Numbered from the stretch's first letter, positions 1-9,170 are shown. The stretch is 64,000 nucleotides of DNA from Herbidospora sakaeratensis (GCF_001570525.1 NZ_BBXC01000025.1:1-64000), one strand, 5' to 3'. Notes: generated by a model from the sequence alone, not told the origin. Translations and numbers: made by a program.

Positions 1-607
1 GGTTTGTGCGGGGGTGTTTTCTCTGCCCGGCCCTTGCGGCCGGGCTTTCGTCGGTTCTCTACCGAAGGCGTTTCATGGGGTGAGCCCAGCCGTTTGGCTG
101 GGCTTTCGTCGTTTCCAGAGCGCATGCAAGCCGCCGGCACGCCATCGGGTATCGGCCTGGCGTCAGCCGGGGGGCGGCTTGGGTTGTTTGCGGGTGTTGT
201 TCTGGCTCGGCCGCGCGGCCGGGCTTTGGTCGTTTCCGGGCAGGTCCGCATCACGGGGGAAGACTTGCCAGGCCTTCCTGACGAGCGGGTGGCCTTCGAC
301 GTGTCACGAGTTATTCGCGGGCCGCACCGGTGGTGGTGTCGGGTTTCGCGCGGGTGTGGTTTCTGCCCGGCCGTGCGGCCGGGCTTTCTGCTTTTCAGAG
401 GCGATCACAGGGGCTTGATCTCCCCGGCGGCTCAGCCAAGCATCTGGACCGGATGCGACGTCGGTCACGCGGCACGTTAAGAAGAGTCGGCGAGGCAGGC
501 AGTTGCCGGCGCAGCTGGTGCTCATCGGTCACACCATGGCACCCGCAGTCGCGTGGGCTGTTGTTCAACGGGGAAATGGTCCGGCGTTGGTTTCCGCGGC
601 TACATTG
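1..607. repeat. Gene-free region with four terminator-like hairpins
   Basis: No convincing gene lies here. Four GC-rich hairpins occur: stems 25-32/38-45, 84-91/96-103, 205-212/217-224 (one G-T pair) and 365-372/377-384, each an 8-bp stem of the type GCCCGGCC/GGCCGGGC with a 4-5 base loop, followed by TTT and a T-rich stretch. Three of them (the first, third and fourth) sit in a longer imperfect repeat that begins with a GCGGGtGTtgTT-like lead-in. They look like successive rho-independent terminators on the plus strand, or copies of a small dispersed repeat. I looked for tRNA cloverleaf sequences between them and found none. Confidence 0.6.
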
Positions 608-1510
608 ATGCCCACGATGTCCCCCCGTCGTGTGGTTCTCCCCCTCCTCGCAGCGCTGGCCCTGGCCGCCAGTGCCGCCTCGCATGACCTCCCCCGCCGA
701 CCCGAGAGGTCCCAGGTTCCGGTCAGAGCCGTAGTGGTCAAGTCGGAGCCGGTGTGGTCGGAGCCTCGGGGCGTGCCGGAGTCGAAGGAACCCCCCGTCA
801 ACAGGCGCAAGCTCACCCGAGCGGTCAAAGCACTGCTTGAGAGCCGGCCCGGCAGGACGTCGATCACCGTCGAGGATCTGCGTACCGGCAGGGTGTTCCG
901 GTTCGGCGCCGAGGAGGTCCTCCCGACGGCCAGTGTCGCGAAGGTCGACATCCTCATGGCGTTGTTGCGGAAGGAGCGCTGGGATCGGCTGCCCAGGGCC
1001 GTCAGGAGGGACGCCGAGATCATGATCCGGTACTCCGACAACAAAGCGGCCGATCGGCTCTGGGAGCGGATCGGCCGCGAAGCCGGGCTGGCCCGGGCCA
1101 ACAGGGCCTTCGGGTTGCGGGCGACCACCGCGGTGCCCGGGAGGTGCGTCGACCTCTACTGCTGGGGGATCACCCGGACCACCGCCGACGACCAGGTGCG
1201 GTTGCTGAAGCGTCTGCCGAAGTTGCGCGACGGCGCCGTAGTTCGGCGGTTGATGCGCCGGGTCGTACCGGAGCAGAAGTGGGGGGTGAGTGCGGGGGCC
1301 TGTGCCGGGGAGCGGGTCGCGCTCAAGAACGGCTGGTTGAAGCATGTGGCCAACGACCTGTGGGCGATCACGAGCGTGGGGCTCATCGCCGATCGATACG
1401 CGGTGGCCGTGCTCACTGAGGACAATGCCACCAGTGAGGCCGGGATCGCCAAGGTCGAGAGGCTCGTCGAGAGGGTGCTCGACGGGTTTCGCGTCTGTCC
1501 TAAGGGGTGA
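608..1510 (+). CDS. Secreted class A beta-lactamase-fold serine hydrolase
   Basis: Exported serine hydrolase of the penicillin-binding/class A beta-lactamase fold, about 300 residues. The chosen ATG is followed by an Arg-Arg signal peptide (RRVVLPLLAALALAASAAS); a second ATG nine bases further on is equally possible, and a longer reading frame begins near 503. The SxxK nucleophile motif (SVAK), the SDN motif (YSDNKAAD) and, in place of the usual KTG, KNG (ALKNGWLKH) are all present in order. The KNG form is common in actinomycete relatives that are probably not drug-resistance enzymes, so a role in cell-wall turnover is as likely. The 3' end overlaps the convergent response-regulator gene by 11 bases. 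Confidence 0.8.
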   Translation: MPTMSPRRVVLPLLAALALAASAASHDLPRRPERSQVPVRAVVVKSEPVWSEPRGVPESKEPPVNRRKLTRAVKALLESRPGRTSITVEDLRTGRVFRFGAEEVLPTASVAKVDILMALLRKERWDRLPRAVRRDAEIMIRYSDNKAADRLWERIGREAGLARANRAFGLRATTAVPGRCVDLYCWGITRTTADDQVRLLKRLPKLRDGAVVRRLMRRVVPEQKWGVSAGACAGERVALKNGWLKHVANDLWAITSVGLIADRYAVAVLTEDNATSEAGIAKVERLVERVLDGFRVCPKG

Positions 1511-2186
1511 CCAGGCGGTAGCCGACCCCCCTCACGGTCTGGATGAGTTTGTCGTCTTCGTCGCCCAGCCGGGCGCGCAGGCGTTTCACGTGGACGGCGA
1601 TGGTGTTGGTGGACATCGCGTCCGCGGAGTGCCAGACGTGCCGCATTATCTGCTCGCGGGTCACGGTGCGGTCGGCGTTGCGCATGAGGTAGTGCAGCAG
1701 CTCGAACTCGCGCAGCGGAAGGTGGACGACGCGGCCGCCCACCTTCACCTGGTACGCCGTGACGTCGAGGGCGACGTCGCCGATGGTCAGCACGGTCCGC
1801 TGGATGCCCTGCCGGCGGAACGCCGCGTGGACGAGCGGAAGCAGCTCGGGCACGCGGTACGGCCGGGCGACGCACGCCGTCGCTCCGGCCGCCAGCGCCT
1901 CCATGGCCTGTTCCGCGAATCCCTCGCCGACGCCCAGCAGGACCGGTACGGCCCGTGCCAGGCGTACCGCCCGCACGAAGTCGACCGGTCCGATGATGGG
2001 CAACGACGCGCTGATGAGGACGGCGTCCGGGCGCAGTGCTCCAGCTTGGAGCAGCGCCTGGGCGCCGTCGAACACGCCGGTGACGTCGATTCCCTCGGAC
2101 TCGAGTTCGTGTGTCAGGTTCTCGACCAGGGCGCTGTCGGGGTCGGCGACCAACAGCGTCGGCGCGGATCGAGTTTCCCCGTCCAC
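1500..2186 (-). CDS. Atypical OmpR/PhoB-family response regulator
   Basis: DNA-binding response regulator of 228 residues: a receiver-like domain (about 8-120) and an OmpR-type winged helix (about 130-228, with REFELLHYLM, TVTREQIMRHVW and VHVKRLRARL typical of the family). The receiver lacks the phospho-acceptor: where PhoB reads LLDWMLP this protein reads LISASLP, so Asp is Ser. The conserved Lys before Pro is Arg (ARPY) and only part of the acidic pocket remains (VADPD). It is therefore unlikely to be switched by ordinary Asp phosphorylation. It lies 23 bases after pstB on the same strand and probably belongs to the phosphate operon, but it is not an orthodox PhoP/PhoB. Confidence 0.88.
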   Translation of the reverse strand: MDGETRSAPTLLVADPDSALVENLTHELESEGIDVTGVFDGAQALLQAGALRPDAVLISASLPIIGPVDFVRAVRLARAVPVLLGVGEGFAEQAMEALAAGATACVARPYRVPELLPLVHAAFRRQGIQRTVLTIGDVALDVTAYQVKVGGRVVHLPLREFELLHYLMRNADRTVTREQIMRHVWHSADAMSTNTIAVHVKRLRARLGDEDDKLIQTVRGVGYRLVTP

Positions 2187-2209
2187 CCGGTCCTCCCCAA
2201 TGTGTCGGA

Positions 2210-2986
2210 TCAGCCGAAACGCCCGGTGATGTAGTCTTCGGTCGCTTTCTGAGTCGGGCTCGTGAAGATCTTGGTGGTGTCGTCCATCTCGATCAGCTTG
2301 CCCGGCTGGCCCTGAGCGGCCAGGTTGAAGAACGCCGTCTTGTCACTCACGCGAGCGGCCTGCTGCATGTTGTGGGTGACGATGACGATCGTGAACTCCT
2401 GCTTGAGCTTGGAGATCAGGTCTTCGATCGCCAGCGTCGAGATGGGGTCGAGGGCCGAGCAGGGCTCGTCCATCAACAGCACCTGCGGCTGGACCGCGAT
2501 GGCGCGGGCGATGCACAGACGCTGCTGCTGTCCGCCCGAGAGGCCGGAACCGGGCTTGGTGAGCCGGTCCTTGACCTCGTTCCACAGGTTGGCGCCCTTG
2601 AGGGAGTCCTCGACGATGGTGTCGAGCTGCGACTTCGAGTAGCGGTGGTTGAGGCGCAGGCCCGCGGCCACGTTGTCGTAGATGGACATCGTGGGGAACG
2701 GGTTGGGGCGCTGGAACACCATGCCGATCGTGCGGCGCACCGACACGGGGTCGACGTCGGAGCCGTAGAGGTCCTGGTCCTCCATGCGGATCTTGCCCTC
2801 GACGCGGGCGCCGGGGATCACCTCGTGCATGCGGTTCAGGGTGCGGAGGAAGGTCGACTTGCCACACCCGGACGGGCCGATGAAGGCCGTCACCGCGCGG
2901 GCGTCGATGGTCATGTTGATGCCTTCGATGGCCTTGTGGCTGCCGTAGTAGGCATCGACGTCGGTGACCTCGATTTGTTTGGCCAT
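2210..2986 (-). CDS. pstB: Phosphate ABC transporter ATP-binding protein PstB
   Basis: Cytoplasmic ATPase of the high-affinity phosphate importer PstSCAB, 258 residues, the usual length. Walker A is GPSGCGKST (about 37-45), the signature is [16 protein letters not shown], and Walker B is [13 protein letters not shown], followed by the switch histidine in VTHNMQQA. The tail GRFG is typical of PstB. It is the last transporter gene of the leftward operon, five bases after pstA. It couples ATP hydrolysis to phosphate uptake through PstC/PstA. Confidence 0.97.
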   Translation of the reverse strand: MAKQIEVTDVDAYYGSHKAIEGINMTIDARAVTAFIGPSGCGKSTFLRTLNRMHEVIPGARVEGKIRMEDQDLYGSDVDPVSVRRTIGMVFQRPNPFPTMSIYDNVAAGLRLNHRYSKSQLDTIVEDSLKGANLWNEVKDRLTKPGSGLSGGQQQRLCIARAIAVQPQVLLMDEPCSALDPISTLAIEDLISKLKQEFTIVIVTHNMQQAARVSDKTAFFNLAAQGQPGKLIEMDDTTKIFTSPTQKATEDYITGRFG

Positions 2987-2991
2987 GGCTA

Positions 2992-3879
2992 TTACCTCTT
3001 CCTCGCGGGCGAGCGCCAGTAGGTGATCAGGCGCGCGGCCAGGTTGAGCAGCATGATGATGATGATCAGCGTGAGCGCGGCGGCCCAGGCGCGGTCGATC
3101 GCGGTGTCGTTGGGCCGGGCGGCCTGGTCGAACACGTAGAGAGGCAGGCCCATCTGCGGCCCGTTGAACGGGTCGTTGTTGATGGAGTCGGTGAAGAAGA
3201 CCGTCAGCAGCAGCGGCGCCGTCTCACCCGCGACACGGGCGACGGCCAGCATGACGCCGGTCACGATGCCGGTGAACGCGGTGGGGAGCACGACCTTGAC
3301 GATGGTGCGCCACTTGGAGACGCCCAGGGCGTAGGAGGCTTCGCGCAGGTCGTTGGGGACCAGCAGCAGCATCTCCTCCGCGGCCCGGACGACCGTGGGC
3401 AACATCAGGATCGCCAGCGCCATGGCGCCGGCCCAGCCGGAGAACGGCATGCCCAGGATGAGGATCCAGAAGGCCAGCACGAACAGACCGGCGACGACCG
3501 AGGGGACACCGGTCATGATGTCGACGAAGAAGCTGATCGAGCGCTTGAGGCGGCCGTTGGTGCCGTACTCGACCAGGTAGATCGCCGTGAACAGACCGAT
3601 CGGCACCGAGATGACCGAGGCCAGCGCGACCTGCTCCAGGGTGCCGATGATGGCGTGGTAGGCGCCGCCGCCGGCGTCCCTGGCCCCGATGTTGCGCATC
3701 GAGTGGGTCAGGAACTCCAGGTCGAGGCGGGCGATGCCGTTGGCGATGACCAGCCACAGGACCGAGACGAGCGGGATGACCGCGATGACGAACGCCAGAT
3801 AGACAAGGGCCTGGACGCCCTTGTCCTTGAAGCGGCGCATCCCGGAGATGCGCTGGATTTCAGGGGTGACGGCACTCAC
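2992..3879 (-). CDS. pstA: Phosphate ABC transporter permease PstA
   Basis: Membrane permease subunit of the phosphate importer, 295 residues with about six hydrophobic spans. The EAA-type loop [29 protein letters not shown] (read in two parts: [11 protein letters not shown] and [10 protein letters not shown]), which contacts PstB, is intact. The start overlaps the end of pstC by four bases, so the two permeases are probably translated together. It forms a heterodimer with PstC in the cytoplasmic membrane. Confidence 0.96.
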   Translation of the reverse strand: MSAVTPEIQRISGMRRFKDKGVQALVYLAFVIAVIPLVSVLWLVIANGIARLDLEFLTHSMRNIGARDAGGGAYHAIIGTLEQVALASVISVPIGLFTAIYLVEYGTNGRLKRSISFFVDIMTGVPSVVAGLFVLAFWILILGMPFSGWAGAMALAILMLPTVVRAAEEMLLLVPNDLREASYALGVSKWRTIVKVVLPTAFTGIVTGVMLAVARVAGETAPLLLTVFFTDSINNDPFNGPQMGLPLYVFDQAARPNDTAIDRAWAAALTLIIIIMLLNLAARLITYWRSPARKR

Positions 3880-4859
3880 GCGGCGACCCTCGCGTATTCC
3901 TTGCGGCGGGAGATGACCCAGCGGGCGGCCATGTTCACCAGCAGGGTGATGATGAACAGCACCAGACCGGACGCGATCAGCGCGCCCCGGCCGATGTCGT
4001 TGGCCTCGCCGAAGCCGTTGGCGATGTTGGCCGCGATGCTGTTGCCGTTGGCGCTGAGGATTTCGTAGCTGATCGTGAACGTGGCCGGGAAGATCAGGGC
4101 GACCGCGATGGTCTCACCCATGGCGCGGCCGAGGCCGAGCATCGCGGCGCTGATCACGCCGGGGCGGCCGAACGGCAGCACCGACATCCGGATCATCTCC
4201 CAGCGGGTCGCGCCGAGGGCGAGAGCCGCCTCCTCCTGGAGCTTGGGAGCCTGGAGGAAGACCTCCCGGGAGATGGCCGCGATGATCGGCAGGATCATGA
4301 TCGCCAGCACGAGCGAGCCGACGAGCATCGACTTGCCGACGACCTGGTCGCCGCCGAAGATCGGGATCCAGCCGAAGTAGTCGTTCAGGAACTGCGAGGG
4401 CCCGCGCATGAACGGGACCAGGAAGATGATGCCCCACAGGCCGTACACGACCGAGGGCACCGCCGCGAGCAGGTCGATGATGTAGCCCAGGAACGAGGCC
4501 AGGCGGCGGGGGGCGTAGTGGGAGATGAAGAGCGCGACCCCGATCGCGATCGGCGTGGCGATGATCAGCGCCAGGAAGGAGCTGACGACCGTGCCGAACG
4601 CGAGCGCGCCGATGCCGAACTTCGGCTCTGAGGCGTTGGCGTTCCACGTCAGTTCGGTCAGGAACGACGCGGTGTTCGCCTGGAGTGCGGGGATGGCTCG
4701 CGCGATCAGGAACACGGCGATAGCCGCCATGATCACGAGCAGCAGGATGCCCGCACCGGTCGATGCGTAACGGAAGGGGCCGTCGCCACGGCTGCGCCGG
4801 AAGGCGGACCGGCTCAGGGGAGCCGACCCGCCTTCACGCATTTGCGTCGAGGTCGCCAT
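3876..4859 (-). CDS. pstC: Phosphate ABC transporter permease PstC
   Basis: Second permease of the phosphate importer, 327 residues, with an N-terminal cytoplasmic segment and about six membrane spans. The coupling loop EEAALALGATRWEMIRMSVLP and the motif GLGRAMGETIAV are as expected for PstC. It begins three bases after the pstS stop and overlaps pstA by four bases, which fits a tightly coupled pstSCAB operon. Confidence 0.96.
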   Translation of the reverse strand: MATSTQMREGGSAPLSRSAFRRSRGDGPFRYASTGAGILLLVIMAAIAVFLIARAIPALQANTASFLTELTWNANASEPKFGIGALAFGTVVSSFLALIIATPIAIGVALFISHYAPRRLASFLGYIIDLLAAVPSVVYGLWGIIFLVPFMRGPSQFLNDYFGWIPIFGGDQVVGKSMLVGSLVLAIMILPIIAAISREVFLQAPKLQEEAALALGATRWEMIRMSVLPFGRPGVISAAMLGLGRAMGETIAVALIFPATFTISYEILSANGNSIAANIANGFGEANDIGRGALIASGLVLFIITLLVNMAARWVISRRKEYARVAA

Positions 4860-4862
4860 TAC

Positions 4863-5978
4863 TTAGGAGATGGCCTCAACCGCGGTACGGACCTTGGTCA
4901 GCAGCGACGCGGGGAGCGGCGCGTAGCCGAGGTTGGTCAGCACCTGCTGGCCCTCGTCCGAGGCGGTGTAGGTGAGGAAGCCCTTGACGAGCGGCAGGTC
5001 CTGGGCCGAGAGGCCCTTCTCGCAGGTGATCTCGTAGGTCACCAGGACGATCGGGTAGGCGCCCGCGGCCGAGGTGGCGTAGTCGATCTTCATCTTGAGG
5101 TCGTTGCCGGTGCCCTCGACGGTCGCGGCCTCGACGGTCTTGCCGGCGCTCTCCGGGGTCAGCTCGACGAACTCGCCGGAGCCGTTGGCGACCTTGGACT
5201 TCTGCAGGCCGGAGTTCTCGGCGTACGAGAGCTCGACGTAGGAGATGGCGCCCTCGGTCGACTTGACCGACGCGGCGATCTGGTCGGAGCCCTTGGCGCC
5301 CTGGCCCTTGGCCTCGGCCGGCCACGCCTTGCCCGGCTCGTACGGCCACTCGGCGGTGGCGGCCAGGAACTTGGTGAAGTTGTCGCTGGTACCCGACTCG
5401 TCCGAGCGGTGGAACGCCTGGATGTCGGTCGAGGGCAGCGTGGCGTCGGGGTTGTCAGCCTTGATCGCGGGGTCGTCCCACTTGGTGATCTGGCTGTTGA
5501 AGATGCCACCGATGGTCTTCGGCGAAAGCTGGAGGCCGTCGACACCGGGGAGGTTGTAGACCACGGCGACCGGGCCCACGACCATCGGCAGGTTGATGGC
5601 CTTGCCGGTGGCGCAGCGGGCGTCGGCCTGAGCCGGCTCGTCTTCCTTCAGGGCCGAGTCGGAACCGGCGAACGCGACGGTGCCGGCGATGAACGCCTGG
5701 ACACCGGCGCCCGAGCCGCTCGGCTGGTAGTTGATGCTCACACCGGAGTTGGCGCTCTGGAACGCCTTCTTCCACTCGTCGATGGCGTTGGCCTGAGCCG
5801 AGGAGCCGGCGGCGTTGATCGTGCCGCTGAGGGCGGCGTCACCCGAGGCAGCGGGAGCAGTGGTGCCCGCCGCCGGAGCGGTGGTCTCACTGGCGCCAGT
5901 GTTGTCGTCGGTCCCACACGCGGCGAGCGACAGCACGCCGGCGATGGCGGCTACGGCGAGCCGGCCTGCATACTTCAC
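4863..5978 (-). CDS. pstS: Phosphate-binding lipoprotein PstS
   Basis: Extracellular phosphate receptor of the Pst importer, 371 residues. A GTG start is preceded by a strong AGGAGG site (5986-5991). The signal peptide ends in a lipobox (LSLAAC), so the mature protein is lipid-anchored at the cysteine, followed by a Thr/Ala-rich linker. The binding domain carries the family signatures AAGSSAQ, NYQPSGSGAG, AFAGSD and HRSDESGTSDNF, which ligate phosphate. First gene of the leftward pst operon; transcription should rise in phosphate limitation through the PHO box just upstream. Confidence 0.97.
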   Translation of the reverse strand: MKYAGRLAVAAIAGVLSLAACGTDDNTGASETTAPAAGTTAPAASGDAALSGTINAAGSSAQANAIDEWKKAFQSANSGVSINYQPSGSGAGVQAFIAGTVAFAGSDSALKEDEPAQADARCATGKAINLPMVVGPVAVVYNLPGVDGLQLSPKTIGGIFNSQITKWDDPAIKADNPDATLPSTDIQAFHRSDESGTSDNFTKFLAATAEWPYEPGKAWPAEAKGQGAKGSDQIAASVKSTEGAISYVELSYAENSGLQKSKVANGSGEFVELTPESAGKTVEAATVEGTGNDLKMKIDYATSAAGAYPIVLVTYEITCEKGLSAQDLPLVKGFLTYTASDEGQQVLTNLGYAPLPASLLTKVRTAVEAIS

Positions 5979-6025
5979 GGCTGAATCCTCCTGATTGTTT
6001 CTTCAACAACCGGGAGGCTAGGGGC

Positions 6026-6069
6026 CGAAGGTGACCTGACGACCGGACGAAGGTGAACGAAGAATGAAC
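6026..6069 (-). promoter_or_regulatory. PHO box upstream of pstS (PhoP-type 11-bp direct repeats)
   Basis: On the minus strand two adjacent 11-base units read GTTCATTCTTC (6069-6059) and GTTCACCTTCG (6058-6048). A third unit, GGTCACCTTCG (6036-6026), lies exactly two repeat lengths further on, and the unit between (6047-6037) is degenerate. This matches the Streptomyces PHO box, made of 11-bp GTTCACC-type direct repeats bound by PhoP. It lies 48-91 bases upstream of the pstS start codon. Confidence 0.85.
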
Positions 6070-6141
6070 GGGTTTGGTCCCCTTCGCTCAGGTCTCGAGA
6101 GATAACGGGCAGGTCACAGGCGTATTGCGGCGTTAATGAAA

Positions 6142-6166
6142 GCCCCGCTCCGAAGTGGAGCGGGGC
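6142..6166 (-). terminator. Terminator of the XRE regulator gene
   Basis: A perfect 10-bp stem (6142-6151 with 6157-6166, GCCCCGCTCC) and a 5-base loop, followed on the minus strand by TTTCATT. It lies just after the stop of the XRE-family gene. Confidence 0.8.
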
Positions 6167-6178
6167 CGCTGGACCGAT

Positions 6179-7435
6179 TCAGAATGCGCTGGTCGCACGC
6201 AGTCTGTCGTCGAAGTCGCGGACCAGCAGAGACGGCGGGCCCTCGTAGTCGCGGCGGAACCGCCGCACCCGGTGGAGCACCCTCTCGGACGAATAGACGA
6301 CCCCCGCCTTGAGCGCCTCACCGGCCAGGGTGAAGGCCTCGTCGACCTCCCCGGCCATCCGGCGGGCCGTGGCGATCTCGAGCATGAGCAGCGCCTGCTG
6401 CTTGGCGGCGGGGCGTACGGAGACCAGGGATTCGGCGAAGGCCGAGACCGCGTCGTGGGGGCGGCCCAGGCGGACCATCACCAGCGCGCGGTAGCCGGCC
6501 AGTTTGCCGGGGTCGAAGGGGAAGACCCACGGCCAGGGGGGCGACGAGGTGCGTTCGCTCTGGGCGACGGCGATCTCCGCCTCGCGGAGGCAGTTGAGCG
6601 CGGCCATGACGTCGCGTTTGCCCGCGTGGCCGAGCGCCTCGATGCACGCCAGCCAGGCGCGGGCGGTGGCCGGCGGGTTGCCGCCCATCTGCGCCCTGGC
6701 CTGGGCGACCATCGTCAGCCCGAGCAGCGGGTCGTCGTGGTCGATCTCGAACGCGGCCAGGCTGCCCAGCATGTAGGCCTCCAGCAGCGGGTGTTCGGCC
6801 CGGCGGGCCGAGTCGACCGCGAACCGGTAGAACATGCGGGCGGTGCCGATGTCCTGCATGTCGGCGTGCAACCAGGCGGCGAACCCGGCGGCCTCGCTGA
6901 CGGTCGGGCAGACCTCCACCGCGAACGGCGTCTCGGCCGACCGGGCCAGAGCCCGTTTGGTGAGCTCGACGTGGGCGACGGCGCCGCGGGCGAGCTCGCG
7001 GGCGGGGGTCTCGGCCTCCAGCCGGCGCTGCGCGCCGGTGATCGCGGCGAGGGACGTCGCGGTCGTCTCGTCGGCCGACCGGTAGGAGATGGACGGCGCC
7101 ACGGGCATCGCGGCCAGGAAGGCTATCTTGCTGAAGTCGCGGCGTTTCGTGGGGTCCTCACCCCCGACGTCGCCGATTCGCAGGAGGTACTGGGGGATGC
7201 CGACCTGCCGCGCGAGGTCGCGGATCTGGTCGACGGTGAGCGACTGGCGCCCTCTGAGCACCTTGGACACCCAGCTCTGGGAGTAGCCGAGGAAGTCGGC
7301 GAGCTGGCCCTGCGTCCATCCGCGAGCGGATCGGACCTGATCGAGAATCGTCGCCATGTCACACTCGGCGAGCGCGCCGGCGACCGGCGGCCGGGCCCAG
7401 AAGTCCGGCGGCAGACCGTTTCCGTCATGACCCAT
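6179..7435 (-). CDS. XRE-family transcriptional regulator with TPR-like C-terminus
   Basis: Cytoplasmic regulator of 418 residues. An N-terminal helix-turn-helix (about 28-85: ILDQVRSARGWTQGQLADFLGYSQSWVSKVLRG) is followed by a long Ala/Leu-rich helical region that resembles the TPR-like sensor part of actinomycete XRE regulators. Such genes commonly sit beside a small conserved protein gene; here a divergent 91-residue protein is the neighbour. Ligand and targets are unknown. Confidence 0.82.
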   Translation of the reverse strand: MGHDGNGLPPDFWARPPVAGALAECDMATILDQVRSARGWTQGQLADFLGYSQSWVSKVLRGRQSLTVDQIRDLARQVGIPQYLLRIGDVGGEDPTKRRDFSKIAFLAAMPVAPSISYRSADETTATSLAAITGAQRRLEAETPARELARGAVAHVELTKRALARSAETPFAVEVCPTVSEAAGFAAWLHADMQDIGTARMFYRFAVDSARRAEHPLLEAYMLGSLAAFEIDHDDPLLGLTMVAQARAQMGGNPPATARAWLACIEALGHAGKRDVMAALNCLREAEIAVAQSERTSSPPWPWVFPFDPGKLAGYRALVMVRLGRPHDAVSAFAESLVSVRPAAKQQALLMLEIATARRMAGEVDEAFTLAGEALKAGVVYSSERVLHRVRRFRRDYEGPPSLLVRDFDDRLRATSAF

Positions 7436-7589
7436 GACGGTAAGTTACGCCCATTCGCGACGTCACGCAGGAATTCGCCGGACGAATATCGCGATTTCTG
7501 ATCCGCATGGCGTATTCCACGGGATCGCCCCAGGTCGTGAGTATCACAACATGGACGCCCCCACCAAGACAGTCTCGCGTGGAAAGGTC

Positions 7590-7865
7590 ATGACCACCTA
7601 TCACGGCCCGCACGTGCCGAGCCATCCCGATCCGGACGCCAGGCGGCTGACCTGGCGTCCCGGCGCGCGGTGGACCGACCGCGAGCGGATCAGGGCTCAT
7701 TCGTGCTCGTGCCGCGGAGTGGTCTACGAATTCGTCGGAGCCGCCGGTCAGTACTTCATTCGGCGTACGACATTGCAGTCGCAGCTCACCGAGGAGACCG
7801 AGCGGATGGTGTCCTCACGCGCCGAACAGATGTGGGCCGACCTTTTCTCCGGAAAAGTCTATTAA
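7590..7865 (+). CDS. Small conserved-type protein divergent from the XRE regulator
   Basis: I do not recognise the family. The chosen ATG follows a GGAAAGG site and gives 91 residues; an in-frame ATG at 7551 gives 104 residues. The protein has no signal peptide or membrane span, an aromatic/Arg-rich centre (LTWRPGARWTDRERIRAHS) and two cysteines in SCSCRG. Its end overlaps the convergent hisN gene by four bases. Its position opposite an XRE/TPR regulator resembles the small effector genes often paired with such regulators, but this is inference. Confidence 0.6.
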   Translation: MTTYHGPHVPSHPDPDARRLTWRPGARWTDRERIRAHSCSCRGVVYEFVGAAGQYFIRRTTLQSQLTEETERMVSSRAEQMWADLFSGKVY

Positions 7866-8641
7866 GAGAGCTTTTTGAGTACTTCGGTGTGCAAGAGCCC
7901 GTTCGAGCACACCATGCTCCCGCTGTCGAGCGGCGGATTGCCGCCCACGCCGGTACACGCACCACCGGCCTCTTCGACGATCACGGTGAGCGCGGCCATG
8001 TCCCATGGCGACAGTTCCGGTTCGGCCGAGACGTCCACCGCACCCTCGGCCACCATCATGTGGGACCAGAAGTCGCCGTAGGCCCGCGTCCGCCACACAC
8101 TGCGCGTCAGATCGAGGAGGTTGTCGAGCTTGCCCTCCTTCTCCCAGCCGCCGAGGCTGGAGTAGGAGAAGGACGCGTCCTCCAGTTTGGCGACCGACGA
8201 CACCCGGCACCGGGTGGCCTTGGTCAGACTGCGGCCGGTGAACGCGCCGCCGTCGCGGGCCGCCCACCAGCGCCGGTTGAGCGCGGGCGCGGAGACGCAT
8301 CCGACGACGACCTTGCCCTCTTCCATGAGCGCGATCAGGGTCGCCCACACGGGCACGCCACGCACGAAGTTCTTGGTCCCGTCGATGGGGTCGATGACCC
8401 AGGAACGCATGCCGTAGCCCGTTTTGCCGAACTCCTCGCCAATGACGGCATCGCGGGGGCGAGCCCGGCGAAGGGTGCCCCTGATCGCCTCCTCGACCGC
8501 CCGGTCGGCGTCGCTGACCGGAGTCAGGTCGGGCTTGGTCTCGACCTTCAGATCCACGGCCTTGAAACGGCGCAACGAGATGTCGTCGGCCGCATCGGCC
8601 ATCACGTGCGCGAGTCGCAGATCATCGTTGTAAGCCGTCAC
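7862..8641 (-). CDS. hisN: Histidinol-phosphatase / inositol monophosphatase family
   Basis: Mg-dependent phosphatase of 259 residues, most like the actinobacterial histidinol-phosphatase HisN that removes phosphate from L-histidinol phosphate in histidine synthesis. Metal-binding motifs are present in order: IGEEFG (about 68-73), DPIDGTKNF (about 85-93) and the second Asp motif in SPWDMAALTVIVEEAGG. A GTG start is used. Inositol-phosphate or other sugar-phosphate substrates cannot be excluded from sequence. Confidence 0.85.
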   Translation of the reverse strand: MTAYNDDLRLAHVMADAADDISLRRFKAVDLKVETKPDLTPVSDADRAVEEAIRGTLRRARPRDAVIGEEFGKTGYGMRSWVIDPIDGTKNFVRGVPVWATLIALMEEGKVVVGCVSAPALNRRWWAARDGGAFTGRSLTKATRCRVSSVAKLEDASFSYSSLGGWEKEGKLDNLLDLTRSVWRTRAYGDFWSHMMVAEGAVDVSAEPELSPWDMAALTVIVEEAGGACTGVGGNPPLDSGSMVCSNGLLHTEVLKKLS

Positions 8642-8705
8642 GGATCACACGCTAGCGGTTTGGCCCGCATTTCCATCAGACCCGGGACCGCTCCAGATCC
8701 TACCA

Positions 8706-9170
8706 ATGAGTAACATGCCGTCCATGACCACTTTCGACACGGGGGCTCTGTTCCTGCAGAGCGTCCCCTTCGCGCGCACCCTCGGCGTGTCTTTCGACTC
8801 CGTCGACTCCGGTACGGCTGTCGCTCGTCTCGCCGACCGTCCCGACCTGCACAACCACGTCGGCGGACCCCATGCCGGAGTGGTGTTCTCCCTGGCCGAG
8901 TCGGCCTCCGGGGCGGCCATGCTCTCGCTGTTCGGCGACACCCTCGACCGGGCGACGCCGCTGGCCACGGTGGGGCGGGTGGCGTACAGGAAACTGGCTC
9001 TTGGAGATCTGAGCGCCGAAGCGGTGGTGAGGGCCGAGCGCGAGGCGGTGCTCACGGAACTCTCGGAAGGCCGGCGGCCGGAGTTCACGGTCGAGGTGAC
9101 GGTACGCAACTCAGAAGGCGCGACGGTCGCCGAGGTCACCGTGGAGTGGACGCTGCGGCCCAACCGCTAG
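8706..9170 (+). CDS. Hotdog-fold thioesterase (DUF4442/PaaI-like)
   Basis: Small cytoplasmic hotdog-fold protein of 154 residues, probably an acyl-CoA thioesterase. The region HNHVGGPHAGVVFSLAES matches the central helix of PaaI/DUF4442 proteins, where the conserved HxG and acidic residue lie. In-frame ATGs at 8715 and 8724 are alternative starts. Substrate unknown. Divergent from hisN, convergent with rsgA. Confidence 0.78.
   Translation: MSNMPSMTTFDTGALFLQSVPFARTLGVSFDSVDSGTAVARLADRPDLHNHVGGPHAGVVFSLAESASGAAMLSLFGDTLDRATPLATVGRVAYRKLALGDLSAEAVVRAEREAVLTELSEGRRPEFTVEVTVRNSEGATVAEVTVEWTLRPNR

Noticed and set aside
1-607. tRNA cluster
   Set aside because: Repeated hairpins suggested tRNA terminators, but I could not find a T-loop (GTTCRANNC) with matching acceptor arms.
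608-1510. Antibiotic-resistance beta-lactamase
   Set aside because: KNG replaces KTG and the layout resembles actinomycete serine hydrolases of unknown substrate; resistance cannot be claimed.
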